64,000 nt of DNA from Leptospiraceae bacterium (GTDB taxonomy: Bacteria; Spirochaetota; Leptospiria; Leptospirales; Leptospiraceae). The position numbers were made by a program, and so were the translations under genes. Below the pieces are notes generated by a model. It made no database searches. It saw only the letters and a list, made by a program, of their open reading frames with translations, and was not told the origin of the DNA. Below, piece after piece: positions 63,992-64,000 of this stretch. The first letter of the stretch is position 1, and every line of letters begins with the position of its first letter. Location of the stretch: contig JADJFV010000003.1 in assembly GCA_016708435.1 (NCBI GenBank), forward strand, positions 32,501-96,500, in the 5' to 3' direction.

Positions 63992-64000
63992 TATTCCTAT

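Overview
The window looks like chromosome from a Leptospira-like spirochaete (family Leptospiraceae or close). DNA is AT-rich. There are many secreted lipoproteins with loose spirochaetal lipoboxes (LFYC, LADC, FVLC), two sensor-type class III adenylate cyclases, PilZ, TPR and MORN proteins, and B12, branched-chain amino-acid and transsulfuration genes scattered in small operons. This is inferred from protein family content; no database search was run.

Layout. 1-3241: the 3' end of a 5S rRNA gene cut by an IS21-family element (8-2482, 5-bp target duplication), an rRNA-type terminator, a second 5S-like tail and an IS3-family remnant. 3323-7626: a decayed block (thioredoxin/TlpA-like, membrane PilZ protein, lipoprotein, TPR protein), each broken by single-base frameshifts or a nonsense codon. 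7626-14095: dienoyl-CoA isomerase-like protein, a lipid-anchored 7TM adenylate cyclase, a DedA protein, mutL with two in-frame stops, and a PerR-type regulator. 14194-17885: VOC and DUF2185 proteins, ilvN, ilvB and a lipoprotein. 18083-23271: TPR protein, lipoprotein metallopeptidase and the cobT-cobS-cobC operon. 23346-30545: second 7TM cyclase, an NtrC-like regulator without GAFTGA, LuxR-type protein, RNA methyltransferase, N-acetylglutamate synthase and DCC protein. 30542-34476: leuA-hisC-Ate-like-diiron oxidase operon. 35421-41665: fasciclin lipoprotein and the 2-oxoglutarate dehydrogenase operon sucB-lpd-sucA. 42101-51844: tRNA-Phe, CDGSH protein, lspA, ABC1 kinase, Gfo/Idh, trmB, glycosyltransferase, miaB and a U32 protein. 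52249-58351: cobalamin adenosyltransferase, POT transporter, MORN lipoprotein, cysK, metB-like gene and a J-like protein. 58356-63991: thiL, then rplM-rpsI-recX-alaS-yajQ.

Two features stand out. First, a small palindrome-bounded element occurs three times (7626-7790, 43151-43304, 46871-47112), each time filling the gap between two co-oriented genes. Every copy reads as a micro-ORF of 42-67 codons in the same direction as its host genes, and the proteins share LIACGSKPT or LRPxGSNIEFG motifs. In two copies the micro-ORF has its own Shine-Dalgarno sequence, and its last codons supply the Shine-Dalgarno of the next gene. I know of no description of it; it is the best candidate here for a new kind of genetic element.

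Second, about ten genes, including sucA and recX, are broken by single-base indels, mostly in short homopolymers. mutL itself carries two nonsense codons. Either the lineage is a mismatch-repair-deficient mutator or the assembly has residual homopolymer errors; the sequence alone cannot decide.
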